DNA of 64,000 nt from Bradyrhizobium tropiciagri (GCF_018130505.1 NZ_JAFCKH010000001.1:558001-622000), one strand, 5' to 3'. Numbered from the stretch's first letter, positions 1 to 9,066 are shown. Program-made: numbers and translations. Notes: generated by a model from the sequence alone, not told the origin.

Positions 1-1247
1 TCGCGATGACGATGGCGTTCCAGGTCCGCTACGTGGCGCCGGCGGCGCGCGTCTCCAACGCGTGGGACACCAAGGTCGGCGGCACGCTGGCGGATGCGCT
101 GACCTGCAACGCGGTGGTGAAGTCGTTCGGCGCCGAGGTGCGCGAGGACATCCGGCTCGGCGGCGTCATCGGCCGCTGGCGGCGGCGGGTGCGGCGGACC
201 TGGTTCCGCTACAACCACACCGGCGCGGCGCAGCTGCTGGTGCTGCTGTGCTTCCGCGCGTCGGTGATCGGCGGCGCGATCCTGCTGTGGGCGGCGGGCC
301 GCGCCACGCCGGGCGACGTCACCTATGTGCTGACCAGCTACTACATCATCCACGCTTACTTGCGCGATGTCGGCATGCACATCAACAACCTGCAGCGTTC
401 GGTCAACGACATGGAGGAGCTGGTCGCGATCCATGCCGAGCCGCTCGGCATCGTCGACGCGGTCGACGCCAGGCGGATCGACATCGCGGGCGGCCGCATC
501 GTGTTCGACGACGTGACCTTCCATTACGGCGGCCATCGCAGGCCGCTGTATGACGGGTTGTCGATCGACATCGACGCGGGCGAACGCGTCGGGCTGGTCG
601 GACGCTCCGGCTCCGGCAAGACCACCTTCGTCAAGCTGGTGCAGCGGCTCTACGACGTTTCCGGCGGCAGGATCCTGATCGACGGTCAGGACATCGCAAA
701 GGCGACGCAGCAATCGCTGCGCAGCCAGATCGCGATCGTGCAGCAGGAGCCGATCCTGTTCCACCGCACACTGGCGGAGAACATCGCCTACGGCCGGCCC
801 GCCGCCAGCATGGAGGCGATCGAACAGGCGGCACGGCTCGCCAATGCGCATGACTTCATCATGCGCCTGCCGAAGGGCTACGGCACGCTGGTCGGTGAGC
901 GCGGCGTCAAGCTGTCGGGCGGTGAACGGCAGCGCGTGGCGCTGGCGCGCGCCTTCCTGGCCGATGCGCCGGTCCTGATCCTGGACGAGGCGACCTCGAG
1001 CCTCGATTCGGAATCGGAGGCGCTGATCCAGCAGGCGATGGAGCGGCTGATGAAGGGCCGCACCTCGATCGTGATCGCGCACCGCCTGTCGACGGTGCGC
1101 AGCATGGACCGCATCCTGGTGTTCGATCGCGGCGAGATCGTCGAGCAGGGCACGCACGAGATGCTCGCCGTACGGCCGAACGGCATCTACCGCTCGCTGT
1201 TCGAGCGGCAGGCGACCGAGTTCGGCCGGATCGCGGCGGCGGAGTGA
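1..1247 (+). CDS. ABC transporter, fused permease/ATPase, C-terminal part (partial at window edge)
   Basis: The window opens inside this gene; the frame is open to the left edge, so the first membrane helices are missing. The visible part holds the end of a type I exporter transmembrane domain (about residues 1-140 of the visible protein) and a full nucleotide-binding domain. Walker A GRSGSGKTT is near residue 200, the signature LSGGERQRVALARA near 303, Walker B VLILDEATSSLD near 322 and the H-loop IVIAHRLST near 357. This is the fused half-transporter layout of MsbA-type exporters, which work as inner-membrane homodimers that flip or export lipids or hydrophobic compounds. The substrate cannot be told. 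The MATE gene follows after 57 bases on the same strand and may be co-transcribed. Confidence 0.9.
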   Translation, partial: AMTMAFQVRYVAPAARVSNAWDTKVGGTLADALTCNAVVKSFGAEVREDIRLGGVIGRWRRRVRRTWFRYNHTGAAQLLVLLCFRASVIGGAILLWAAGRATPGDVTYVLTSYYIIHAYLRDVGMHINNLQRSVNDMEELVAIHAEPLGIVDAVDARRIDIAGGRIVFDDVTFHYGGHRRPLYDGLSIDIDAGERVGLVGRSGSGKTTFVKLVQRLYDVSGGRILIDGQDIAKATQQSLRSQIAIVQQEPILFHRTLAENIAYGRPAASMEAIEQAARLANAHDFIMRLPKGYGTLVGERGVKLSGGERQRVALARAFLADAPVLILDEATSSLDSESEALIQQAMERLMKGRTSIVIAHRLSTVRSMDRILVFDRGEIVEQGTHEMLAVRPNGIYRSLFERQATEFGRIAAAE

Positions 1248-1304
1248 AATGGCGCGCGGCCGACGGGCGAACGCCCGGTCAGTCGCGCGCCGGGGGGAAT
1301 TGCG

Positions 1305-2708
1305 ATGAAGGATCTGACACGCGGCTCCATCGTGAGCCACATCCTGATCATGGCGCCGCCGATCGTCGTCGGCATGATCACGATCATGATCTGCCAGCTG
1401 GTCGACCTGTATTTCGTAGGCGGACTCGGCGAAGCCGCCGTCGCGGGCGTGGCCGCGGCGGGCAACGCCGGATTCCTGATCAACGGGTTCATGCAGGTGC
1501 TCGGCGTCGGCACGGTTGCGCTGATCGCGCAGGCGGTCGGGCGCAAGGATCGCAGCGACGCCAATTCGGTGTTCAACCAGGCAATCGTGTTGTCGGCGTT
1601 GTTCGGGTTGGTCACGCTGGTCGCGGGTGCGCTGCTGTCCCGTCCTTACATGCGCGCGGTTGCGGCCGATACCGACACGATCGAGGCAGGCACCACTTAT
1701 CTACTGTGGTTCATGCCGGCGCTGGCATTGCAATTCATCACGCAAGTGATGGGCGCCGCGCTGCGCGCCACCGGCATCGTGCGGCCGGGCATGCTGGTGC
1801 AGGTGATCGCCGTGCTCATCAACATCGCGCTGGCGCCGGTTCTGATCACGGGCTGGGGCACCGGTCACGCGCTCGGCGTCGCGGGGGCTGGCCTTGCAAG
1901 CTCGCTCGCCGTGCTGTGCGGCGTGCTGATGCTGCTTGTGTATTTCCTCAAGCTGGAGCGCTATGTCAGCTTCGATCCGGCGCAATGGCGTCCGCGGCTT
2001 GATCAGTGGAAGCGCATTCTCAATGTCGGCCTGCCGGCCGGCGGTGAGTTCGCGATCATCTTCGCCTGGATGGGCGTGATCTACTATGTGCTGCGCGATT
2101 TCGGTCCCGGCGCGCAGGCCGGCTTCGGCATCGGCACGCGCGTGCTGGGGTTGATCCAGATGCCGGCGCTTGCGGTCGCGCTCGCCGCGGGTCCGATCGC
2201 CGGGCAGAATTTCGGCGCCGGGCATACCGCACGCGTGCGGGAGACCTTCGTCAAGGCGGCGGCGATCGCCACCATCGTGATGGGCGCGTTCACGATCCTG
2301 GCGCAATGCAAGCCCGAATGGCTGCTCGGCAACTTCTCGAGCGATCGGGAGACGATGGGCGTCGCCGCGATGTTCCTGCAGTTCGTCTCGCTCAATCTGG
2401 TGGCGCAGGGGCTGGTGTTCACCTGCAACAGTATGTTCCAGGGCCTCGGCAACACCAGGCCGGTGCTGTTGAGCTCGGTCACCCGCCTGGTCACCTATGC
2501 GGTGCCGGTGATCTGGCTGTCGACGCGGCCGGGCTTCCGGATCGAGTATGTCTGGTACATGTCGATCGCGACGACGACGCTGCAGGCCGCCTTGAGCCTG
2601 TGGCTGTTGCGCCGCGAGTTCGGCAAGCGCCTGACGAGGCCGGCGAGCGGGCTCACTCCGGAACAAGCTGCGCCGGAGGCGGCGCCGTCTGCGCCCGCGT
2701 CCGTGTAG
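1305..2708 (+). CDS. MATE family efflux transporter
   Basis: A 467-residue inner-membrane protein with about 12 predicted helices and the two-fold repeat pattern of the MATE (DinF/NorM) family, which exports cationic drugs or metabolites in exchange for Na+ or H+. The start is supported by a GGGGGG-rich ribosome site just upstream. Typical features include the N-terminal PPIVVGMITIMICQLVDLYF helix and the repeated VGxxAVALIAQ-like segments. Length is normal for the family. The gene runs with the ABC exporter upstream. Its last 56 bases overlap, tail to tail, the end of the EamA gene on the other strand. Substrate unknown. Confidence 0.9.
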   Translation: MKDLTRGSIVSHILIMAPPIVVGMITIMICQLVDLYFVGGLGEAAVAGVAAAGNAGFLINGFMQVLGVGTVALIAQAVGRKDRSDANSVFNQAIVLSALFGLVTLVAGALLSRPYMRAVAADTDTIEAGTTYLLWFMPALALQFITQVMGAALRATGIVRPGMLVQVIAVLINIALAPVLITGWGTGHALGVAGAGLASSLAVLCGVLMLLVYFLKLERYVSFDPAQWRPRLDQWKRILNVGLPAGGEFAIIFAWMGVIYYVLRDFGPGAQAGFGIGTRVLGLIQMPALAVALAAGPIAGQNFGAGHTARVRETFVKAAAIATIVMGAFTILAQCKPEWLLGNFSSDRETMGVAAMFLQFVSLNLVAQGLVFTCNSMFQGLGNTRPVLLSSVTRLVTYAVPVIWLSTRPGFRIEYVWYMSIATTTLQAALSLWLLRREFGKRLTRPASGLTPEQAAPEAAPSAPASV

Positions 2709-3564
2709 AGATCGCCACCGTTGCGACCACGGCGGCGGCGAACAGCACGATCTGCCAGGTGATGGTCTCGTCGTTGAACAGGGCGGCAAGCGCAAAGGTA
2801 ACGAAGGGCTGCAGCAACTGCACCTGCGACACCCGCGCGATGCCGCCCATGGCCATGCCGGCGTTCCAGGCGAAGAACCCGATCCACTGCGAGAACAGCG
2901 CGACGTAGAGCAGGCCGAGCAGCGGCTTGAGCGGAAGCTGCAGCGGATCGGCGGGCATCGTCAGCGCCGCGGCCGGGAGCGAGAACGGTAGCGCAATCAC
3001 CAGCACCCAGCTGATCACCTCCCAGCCCGGCATCGAGGCCGTCAGCTTGCCGGAGAAGGCGTAGCCGACGGCCGCGACAGCGACGGCCGCGAACAGGAAG
3101 AGGTCGCCGACCGACAGCGCGCCGCCGCCCTGCCGCAGCGCGAAGGCGATGACCAGCGCGGCGCCCGCGAGGGACGCGATCCAGAACAGCGGCCTCGGAC
3201 GTTCATGGGTGACCGCGACGGCGACCAGCGCCGTCCCGATCGGCATGCCGCCGAACACCACTCCGCCATGCGAGGCATCCACGCGCTGCATGCCCATCGC
3301 CATCAGCAGCGGAAACAGCACGACGACGCAAAGCATCGTCAGCACCAACTGCGGCCAAAGCGGGCGCGGCGGCAACGGACGCCGCAGCACGACGAGCACC
3401 GCCAGGGAGCAGAGGCCCGCAATCGCCGCCCGCATCGCGGTCAATGCGAATGGATCAATCGCCGCGACCGCGAGCCGTGTCCCCGGCAGCGTGCCGCCAA
3501 AGATCACCATGCCGACAAAACCGAGCAGCAGGCCGATGCGTTCGCGTGAATGGGACGTGGACAT
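2653..3564 (-). CDS. EamA/DMT superfamily permease
   Basis: A 303-residue inner-membrane protein with ten predicted helices in two EamA repeats, the layout of drug/metabolite transporters of the RhaT/YdcZ type. The start at 3564 (MSTSHSRERIGLLLGF) gives a short cytoplasmic tail followed directly by helix 1. An upstream in-frame start near 3639 would add an unlikely proline- and arginine-rich leader. Length is typical (about 300). The C-terminus overlaps the end of the convergent MATE gene by 56 bases. Substrate unknown; amino acids or other metabolites are usual for the family. Confidence 0.85.
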   Translation of the reverse strand: MSTSHSRERIGLLLGFVGMVIFGGTLPGTRLAVAAIDPFALTAMRAAIAGLCSLAVLVVLRRPLPPRPLWPQLVLTMLCVVVLFPLLMAMGMQRVDASHGGVVFGGMPIGTALVAVAVTHERPRPLFWIASLAGAALVIAFALRQGGGALSVGDLFLFAAVAVAAVGYAFSGKLTASMPGWEVISWVLVIALPFSLPAAALTMPADPLQLPLKPLLGLLYVALFSQWIGFFAWNAGMAMGGIARVSQVQLLQPFVTFALAALFNDETITWQIVLFAAAVVATVAISTRTRAQTAPPPAQLVPE

Positions 3565-3639
3565 GATCGACGTGGTTAGCGGTTTTGGATCGCCCTCGAC
3601 AAGTCGCGCGCTCGGTGCACATGGCCGCCATGCGCGCAC

Positions 3640-4383
3640 TTATCTCGGAGCAATCTCGCTCCACACCAGCGCGACGCCGGACAAGAACAGCAGCACCAGC
3701 ACGATGTCGGAGAAGTTGCGGTCGCTGAGCGCATGGTAGACGCGCGAGCCGAGCCAGGCACCGAGCAAGGTGCCCGGGAAGGCGCAGGCGGTCAGCCAGA
3801 TGATATCCGGCTTCACCAGCCCGCTCGCGGTCTGCACGCAGAGCGCGGCGAACAGGATAGTGAAGTTGAAGGTCTGGAATACGCCGCGCCGCTGTTCCTT
3901 GCCCCAGCCGCGCACGCTCGCCCACAGGATCGGCAGCGGGCCGGATAGCCCTGCGAGGCCGCCGAGGATGCCGCCGGCAAAGCCGATGGCGCCGTCGGCC
4001 CATTTGCCGCCGAATGCGATCGACATCGGCTTCTTCTGCAGGTACAGCGCGACCGGAAACACCAGCAGGAAGATGCCGACCGTCAGCTTGAACACGGACG
4101 GATCGGCTTGCGAGATCAGCAGAATGCCGATCGGCACGCCGGCGAGGCCGCCGATGATGAATGGCCAGATCAGGCGGAAATCGATCGTCTTCCAGATCGA
4201 CGGCAGCGTCGAGAGCTGCGCGATGACGGAGCAGACCAGCACCAGCGGCACCGCCAAGGTCGGCGGCAGCACGTAGAGCCAGATTCCGAGCGCCATCAGC
4301 GCGGTGCCGAAGCCGGCGAGGCCGGAGACGAAACCGCCGGCCAGCGCGCCGGAGAACAGGATCGCGTAGCCCGCTGCGGTCAA
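3640..4383 (-). CDS. TSUP family permease (TauE/SafE type)
   Basis: A 247-residue membrane protein with about eight helices and glycine-rich segments (GALAGGFVSGLAGFGTALMA near the N-terminus and a matching GGILGGLAGLSGPLPIL in the second half). This duplicated half-repeat is the mark of the TSUP/TauE-SafE family, proposed exporters or importers of sulfite, sulfoacetate or other organic anions. It lies upstream of the EamA gene on the same strand, about 75 bases away, and could be co-transcribed. Substrate cannot be inferred. Confidence 0.85.
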   Translation of the reverse strand: MTAAGYAILFSGALAGGFVSGLAGFGTALMALGIWLYVLPPTLAVPLVLVCSVIAQLSTLPSIWKTIDFRLIWPFIIGGLAGVPIGILLISQADPSVFKLTVGIFLLVFPVALYLQKKPMSIAFGGKWADGAIGFAGGILGGLAGLSGPLPILWASVRGWGKEQRRGVFQTFNFTILFAALCVQTASGLVKPDIIWLTACAFPGTLLGAWLGSRVYHALSDRNFSDIVLVLLFLSGVALVWSEIAPR

Positions 4384-4396
4384 TCTTTTTCTCCTT

Positions 4397-4478
4397 CGTC
4401 ATTCCGGGATGGTCCGAAGGACCAGACCCGGAATCTCGAGATTCCGGGTTCGATGCTTCGCATCGCTCCGGAATGACG
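4397..4478. repeat. Intergenic palindrome, family A, copy 1
   Basis: An 82-bp near-perfect palindrome starting CGTCATTCCGGGATGG and ending CGGAATGACG, with a central CCCGGAATCTCGAGATTCCG dyad. The same outer ends and core recur at 5304, 20275, 37455, 37846, 40112 and, inside a gene, 60197. It lies just upstream of the TSUP gene start. Confidence 0.9.
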
Positions 4479-4557
4479 GGCGTGTTGATCCCCACGTTTA
4501 CACAACGCGCACCGCAGCTACTATTCGAAATCGCAGCTCTCCAACGATAATCGAAAA

Positions 4558-5301
4558 ATGGAAATCCCCATGACTGCGAGTGCGTCCACTGCGAGTTCGT
4601 CCAAAACCTTTCTGGTCTGCCACGGCGCCTGGTCGGCGGGATGGGCGTGGAGGAAGATGCATCCCCTGATGCAGGCCGCCGGGCACCGGCTGATCACCCC
4701 GAGCTACACCGGGCTCGGCGAGCGGGTGCATCTGGCGCATCAGGCGCTCGATCTGGAAGCCCACATCGCCGACATGCTCAACGTCATCAGCTATGAGGAT
4801 CTCGGCGACATCGTGCTGGTCGGCCACTCCTATGGCGGCATGGTCGCGACCGGCGTTGCCGATCGCGTGCGCGAGCGCATCGCGCAACTGATCTATATCG
4901 ACGCCTTCGTGCCGCGCGACGGACAATCGCTGTTCGATCTCAACGCGCCGGCGATCGAGAGCATGCGCAAGGCCGCGCGCGACGGCGACGGCTGGCGTAT
5001 CCCGCCGATGCAGACGCCGGCGGACACCTCGGCCGCCGATGTCGAATGGCTGGGCGCGCGCCGCGTTGCGATGCCGATCAAATGCTTCGAGCAGAAGCTC
5101 ACGCTGAAGCACGGCGAGCCGGCCGTGCCGCGCAGCTACATTTATGCCACCCGCAGCGCGCCCGCGGATACGTTCGGACAGTTCTCGCAGCGCACGAAAA
5201 GCGAAAGCGGCTGGCGCCACTTCGAGATCGACGCCAGCCACTCGCCGAACGTCACCGCGCCGGAGGCGCTGATGGCGCTGTTGCAGGAGATCGCTTCCTA
5301 G
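4558..5301 (+). CDS. Alpha/beta hydrolase
   Basis: A 247-residue cytoplasmic hydrolase. The N-terminal strand-oxyanion motif FLVCHGAWSAGWAW (about residues 18-31), the nucleophile elbow GHSYGG (serine near residue 91) and a late histidine in DASHSPN (near 229) complete most of a Ser-His-Asp triad. The sequence resembles plant-like esterases of the methyl-ester type (salicylate esterase/EstC group), so a small ester or amide is a likely substrate. The start could also be the second ATG at 4570. It stands between two copies of the palindrome with no obvious partner gene. Confidence 0.8.
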   Translation: MEIPMTASASTASSSKTFLVCHGAWSAGWAWRKMHPLMQAAGHRLITPSYTGLGERVHLAHQALDLEAHIADMLNVISYEDLGDIVLVGHSYGGMVATGVADRVRERIAQLIYIDAFVPRDGQSLFDLNAPAIESMRKAARDGDGWRIPPMQTPADTSAADVEWLGARRVAMPIKCFEQKLTLKHGEPAVPRSYIYATRSAPADTFGQFSQRTKSESGWRHFEIDASHSPNVTAPEALMALLQEIAS

Positions 5302-5303
5302 GT

Positions 5304-5397
5304 CGTCATTCCGGGGCGCGCGTAAGCGCGAACCCGGAATCTCGATGTCGTTGCGCGAGATTCCGGGTTCGATGCTGCGCATCGCCCCGGAATGACG
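5304..5397. repeat. Intergenic palindrome, family A, copy 2
   Basis: A 94-bp copy with the same CGTCATTCCGGGGC and CCCCGGAATGACG ends and a slightly longer, less symmetric centre. It begins 2 bases after the hydrolase stop codon and may serve as a bidirectional transcript end between the hydrolase and rnpB. Confidence 0.9.
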
Positions 5398-5410
5398 GTC
5401 ACAGAATGGC

Positions 5411-5440
5411 GAGGGGCCCGGCGCATTACGCCGAGCCCCT
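5411..5440 (-). terminator. Hairpin downstream of rnpB
   Basis: A strong GC-rich stem (AGGGGCTCGGCG pairing with CGCCGGGCCCCT, short loop) lies just past the 3' end of the RNase P RNA. There is no clean U-tract after it, so it is a terminator or 3' processing barrier by position only. Confidence 0.5.
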
Positions 5441-5447
5441 CATTGGT

Positions 5448-5868
5448 AGAAGCATCAGCCGGCCTGTAAGCCGGGTTCTGTAGGGCACCACTCTTTCGAA
5501 CGGTACGTGACGGCCATTCCTCTGGGGCAGGGTTTGCACCTTGCCTCGAGCAACCTACCCGGACAGCGGGCCTGACATCGCCCTGCGGTGTTATCGCGCG
5601 AGCGCGAACTAACCGCCATGCCGTCCCTATTCGGTTTTGCTCCCGGTGGGGTTTGCCATGCCGTCGCCGTTGCCGGCAACGCGGTGCGCTCTTACCGCAC
5701 CTTTTCACCCTTACTCCCTCCGGGGAGGGAGCGGTTCGTTCTCTGTGGCACTTTCCCTGGGGTCGCCCCCGCCGGACGTTATCCGGCACCGCATGTCGAT
5801 GGAGCCCGGACTTTCCTCCCCCGCGGCCTTTCGGCACCAGCGGGAGCGGCCGTCCGGCCGACTGACGG
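5448..5868 (-). ncRNA. rnpB: RNase P RNA (M1 RNA)
   Basis: The catalytic RNA of ribonuclease P, which removes the 5' leaders of tRNA precursors. On the minus strand it contains the diagnostic GAGGAAAGTCCGGGCTCC near its 5' end and ACAGAACCCGGCTTACAGG near its 3' end, the universally conserved core of bacterial type A RNA. The two ends pair: CAGTCGGCC with GGCCGGCTG forms helix P1. About 420 bases is a normal length. The ends are set from P1 and may be off by a few bases. Open frames crossing this locus are not genes. Confidence 0.96.
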
Positions 5869-6000
5869 CTCCGTGCATGCGGGCTTTGGCCGCCCGCGTC
5901 AAGCGGTTGCGATGGTTAATCCGGCAGCCATCCATGGTTTTGACATCCGCCGAGCCTGCGCATTTGATATCGGCTTCTCCGATTCAAGGATTTGCAGGCC

Positions 6001-6894
6001 ATGGACACCGAACTGGCCCGGACCTTCCTGACGGTGGTGAGCGCCGGCAACTTCATCACCGCAGCCGAGCGGCTCCATGTCAGCCAGTCGACCGTGAGCA
6101 CGCGCATCCACGCCCTCGAGCAGCAACTCGGCTGTACGCTGTTCGTGCGCAACAAGGCCGGCACGACGCTGACGCCGGCGGGCCGGCAGTTTCAGCGCCA
6201 TGCCTCGCTGCTGGTCCGCACCGTCGAGCAGGCCCGCCATGACGTCGGACTGCCGAGGGGATTCACCGCGACGCTGGTGGTGGGCGGCCGCATCGGCCTG
6301 TGGGAGGAGTATCTGTTGCGCTGGCTGCCGCTGATGCAGACGACGTGCCCCGAGGTCTCGGTCCGGGCCGAAAGCGCTCTCGAGCCTGAACTGATGCAGG
6401 GACTGGTGGAAGGACGCATCGACGTCGGGGTGATGTACACGCCGCAGAGCCGCCCCGGGCTGAAGGTCGAGCATCTGTTCGACGAGCAGCTGATGCTGGT
6501 GTCGACCGATCCGAAGAGCCCGCCCGAGCCGCAGCCGGGCTACGTCTATGTCGACTGGGGTCCGGAATTTTACGCGCGGCACAGTACGTTGTTTCCGAAC
6601 TTCGCGGGGCCGGCGCTCAACGTCAACATCGGCTGGCTCGGCCTGCAGCACTTGCTGGCCAATGGCGGCTCGGGCTTCTTCGCGCGACGCATCGTCGAGC
6701 CGCTGCTGAAGGCGAAGCGCCTGCACGCGGTCGCCGGGGCACCGGTGTTTTCGATGCCGGCCTATGTGGCCTATCCGCTTGACCGGCAGGAGGAGCATGT
6801 CTCGAACGCGATCGCGCTGATGCATCGCGTCGCGATGCCTCAGACAACAGATCAGCCGTCAGCTTCGAAACGCAGCCTGCGCAAGCGTCACTGA
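6001..6894 (+). CDS. LysR family transcriptional regulator
   Basis: A 297-residue regulator. The N-terminal winged helix-turn-helix covers about residues 1-60 (ITAAERLHVSQSTVSTRIHA is the recognition region) and the rest is a LysR substrate-binding domain. The start at 6001 is chosen because AAGGA lies 10 bases upstream; a TTG three codons earlier is possible. LysR proteins usually control a nearby, often divergent, operon, but here the upstream neighbour is rnpB and the downstream one is a small convergent gene. A TTGCCGATAGCAA sequence just after the gene has the T-N11-A symmetry of a LysR box. Effector and targets unknown. Confidence 0.92.
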   Translation: MDTELARTFLTVVSAGNFITAAERLHVSQSTVSTRIHALEQQLGCTLFVRNKAGTTLTPAGRQFQRHASLLVRTVEQARHDVGLPRGFTATLVVGGRIGLWEEYLLRWLPLMQTTCPEVSVRAESALEPELMQGLVEGRIDVGVMYTPQSRPGLKVEHLFDEQLMLVSTDPKSPPEPQPGYVYVDWGPEFYARHSTLFPNFAGPALNVNIGWLGLQHLLANGGSGFFARRIVEPLLKAKRLHAVAGAPVFSMPAYVAYPLDRQEEHVSNAIALMHRVAMPQTTDQPSASKRSLRKRH

Positions 6895-6948
6895 CCGCGG
6901 CGCCGTATCGATGTTGCCGATAGCAACTACAGCGCCAACTGGCGGCCG

Positions 6949-7101
6949 CTATGCGCCCGACGGATTGTTGCTGACCGCGACCACGGCCGCGATCTGATCG
7001 GCGCTGAGGGCCGGTCCGACCGCATCGGCCGCGAACAGCACCCGGCTGGCGGCCCAGCACACGAGCAACAACAGCAAGCCCTCGATCCCTGACGATGTCA
7101 T
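6949..7101 (-). CDS. Small hydrophobic peptide, unknown function
   Basis: A 50-residue frame with a very good ribosome site: GGAGGA lies 6 bases before the ATG. It begins MTSSGIEGLLLLLVCWAASR, giving one hydrophobic segment, and ends with an alanine- and valine-rich stretch. A membrane-inserted or secreted peptide is likely (an Ala-rich site near residue 24 could be cleaved). It is convergent with the LysR gene. No family is recognised. The strong Shine-Dalgarno and the hydrophobic N-terminus are the evidence; conservation was not tested. Confidence 0.55.
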   Translation of the reverse strand: MTSSGIEGLLLLLVCWAASRVLFAADAVGPALSADQIAAVVAVSNNPSGA

Positions 7102-7382
7102 GGCCGTTCCTCCGAAGGGCGATCGGACCGTCCGCCTGACCAGGCCGGTCACGACCGACGCGACGCCACCTCGAAAAGCTAGCCGGGATATTGGTTTTGA
7201 CAAACGAATAATAATGGCTGTTGCTATCGGATTTGCCGATATAAAGGTCGGCAATACCGGTTTCAGTGGCGTCGCCGCCGCACGGCACGGACGCGCAAAT
7301 AAATTATGCTGAGGATGTCGTTTGGCGTGTCGCCCGTTCGACTGGGTGTCGGCGATCCAGCCGAACAAGAGGAGTAGTCGAG

Positions 7383-7745
7383 ATGCAATATCTGTTGCTG
7401 ATCTACCAGAACGAGGTCGAATACGCGAAGAATGACGCCGCGACGTCCCAGAAGATGCTGCAGGAATATGGCGCGTTCACGCAGGGCATCATCCAGAACG
7501 GCAATTACAAGGGCGGCGAGCGGCTGCGGCCGACCACGACCGCGACCACGGTGCGCATCCGCGACGGCAAGACGCTGACCACCGACGGTCCGTTCGCGGA
7601 AACCCGCGAGCAACTCGGCGGCTTCTATCTGATCGACGCCAAGAATCTCGACGAGGCGATCGCGATCGCGGCGCGGATTCCGGGCGCGCGGGTCGGCTCG
7701 ATCGAAGTGCGCCCGATCTGGGAGATGGCCGACTATAACAAGTGA
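7383..7745 (+). CDS. YCII-related (DGPF family) protein
   Basis: A 120-residue cytoplasmic protein of the YCII/DGPF family, small dimeric alpha-beta barrel proteins. The naming motif is present as TTDGPFAETREQLGGFY (about residues 66-83). The start at 7383 (MQYLLLIYQNE) follows GAGGAG and is preferred over an upstream extension. The next gene, 67 bases downstream, is an ECF sigma factor of the ECF42 type, and DGPF genes are the standing neighbours and frequent targets of ECF42 sigma factors. That context makes this a component, possibly a sensor or stress-response product, of that module. Biochemical role unknown. Confidence 0.9.
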   Translation: MQYLLLIYQNEVEYAKNDAATSQKMLQEYGAFTQGIIQNGNYKGGERLRPTTTATTVRIRDGKTLTTDGPFAETREQLGGFYLIDAKNLDEAIAIAARIPGARVGSIEVRPIWEMADYNK

Positions 7746-7751
7746 TGAGTT

Positions 7752-7792
7752 CGTCATTCCGGGGGCGTCCGAAGGACGAGCCCGGTACGACG
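7752..7792. repeat. Truncated family A palindrome
   Basis: CGTCATTCCGGGGGCGTCCG and a following short GTACGACG resemble one arm of the family A palindrome with the far half lost. It lies between the DGPF gene and the sigma factor gene. Confidence 0.5.
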
Positions 7793-7811
7793 GTCAATCG
7801 TCAGCACCCAC

Positions 7812-9047
7812 ATGACCCCCAGCCAGATCGAAAAAATCTTCCGCGACGAGGCGGGCCGCGCGCTCGCGACGCTGATCCGCCTCGTCGGCGATTTCGATCT
7901 GGCCGAGGACTCCCTGCAGGACGCCTTCGCGGTGGCGCTGGAGCGCTGGCCGATCGGCGAATTCCCGTCCAATCCGCGCGCCTGGCTGGTCAATGTCGGT
8001 CGCAACAAGGCGATCGACCGGGTGCGGCGCGCGGTGACGTTTCGCGGCAAGCAGCAGGAGCTGACGCATCAGATATTGCTCGATGCGGAGGGCGCGGCCG
8101 AGCCGGCCGACGCGACGCTCGACGACGACATGCTGAGGCTGATCTTCACCTGCTGCCATCCGTCTTTCGCGGCGGAGGTGCAGGTCGCGCTGACCCTGCG
8201 CACGGTGTGCGGCCTCACCACGGCGCAGGTCGCGCGCGCCTTCGTCGTGGGCGAGGACGCCATGGCGCAGCGGCTGCTGCGCGCCAAGCAGAAGATCAAG
8301 CTTGCCGGGATTCCCTATGAGGTGCCGGCGCGCGAGGCGCTGGAGCCGCGGCTCTCCGGCGTGCTCGCGGTGATCTATCTCGTCTTCACCGAAGGCTATG
8401 CCGCGACCGCGGGCGAGGACCTGATGCGGCCCGACCTCGCGCGCGAGGCGATCCGGCTGGCGCGGCTGCTCAACGTGCTGATCCCGGCGCGCGGCGAGAT
8501 CAAGGGCCTGCTGGCGCTGATGCTGCTGCATGACGCGCGCCGCGCCGGCCGCCAGACCGCCGGCGGCGACATCGTGCTGCTCGAGGAGCAGGACCGCTCG
8601 CTGTGGGATTTCGAGCAGATCGCCGACGGCCTCAAGCTGGTCGAGGAGGCGCTGCGGATGCCGGGCCTGCCGCAATCCTACGCGGTGCAGGCCGCGATCG
8701 CCGCGCTGCATGCGCGGGCGCCGAGCTATCAGGACACCGACTGGCCGCAGATCGCCGGCCTCTATGACGTGCTGCTCCGGATCAACCCGTCGCCGGTGAT
8801 CGAGCTGAACCGCGCTGCCGCGGTGTCGATGGTCGACGGTCCGGCCCGTGCACTCGATCTGATCGACGCGCTGGAGGCCCGCGGCGACCTGAAAGGCTAC
8901 GACCAGCTGCCCGCCGTGCGCGCCGATTTGCTGCGCCGTCTCGGCCGCAAGGCGGAAGCGCGGCAGGCCTATCTCGCCGCGACCGCCGCGACGCAGCTCG
9001 AGCCGTTGCGCCGGCTCTATGCACGGCGGATCGCGGAGATGGGATGA
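7812..9047 (+). CDS. ECF RNA polymerase sigma factor, ECF42 type
   Basis: A 411-residue sigma factor, about twice the size of a simple ECF sigma. The sigma-2 region ([20 protein letters not shown], residues about 17-36) and the sigma-4 helix-turn-helix ([20 protein letters not shown], about 135-155) are followed by a long helical C-terminal region with the FTEGYAA and EQDRSLWD blocks of the DUF6596/TPR-like extension. This architecture, together with the DGPF gene just upstream and the lack of an anti-sigma gene, is that of group ECF42, where the C-terminal extension is thought to control activity. The gene is probably co-transcribed with the DGPF gene. Confidence 0.93.
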   Translation: MTPSQIEKIFRDEAGRALATLIRLVGDFDLAEDSLQDAFAVALERWPIGEFPSNPRAWLVNVGRNKAIDRVRRAVTFRGKQQELTHQILLDAEGAAEPADATLDDDMLRLIFTCCHPSFAAEVQVALTLRTVCGLTTAQVARAFVVGEDAMAQRLLRAKQKIKLAGIPYEVPAREALEPRLSGVLAVIYLVFTEGYAATAGEDLMRPDLAREAIRLARLLNVLIPARGEIKGLLALMLLHDARRAGRQTAGGDIVLLEEQDRSLWDFEQIADGLKLVEEALRMPGLPQSYAVQAAIAALHARAPSYQDTDWPQIAGLYDVLLRINPSPVIELNRAAAVSMVDGPARALDLIDALEARGDLKGYDQLPAVRADLLRRLGRKAEARQAYLAATAATQLEPLRRLYARRIAEMG

Positions 9048-9066
9048 AACTCGTTCGCTGCGCGCC

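Noticed and set aside
3455-4495. Minus-strand frame running from the palindrome through the TSUP gene
   Set aside because: Shadow frame; it contains the palindrome-encoded [15 protein letters not shown] stretch, useful only as an illustration that the repeat is open in that frame.
5588-6031. Open frames over the RNase P RNA
   Set aside because: The locus is a structured RNA with universally conserved cores on the minus strand; the frames are accidental.
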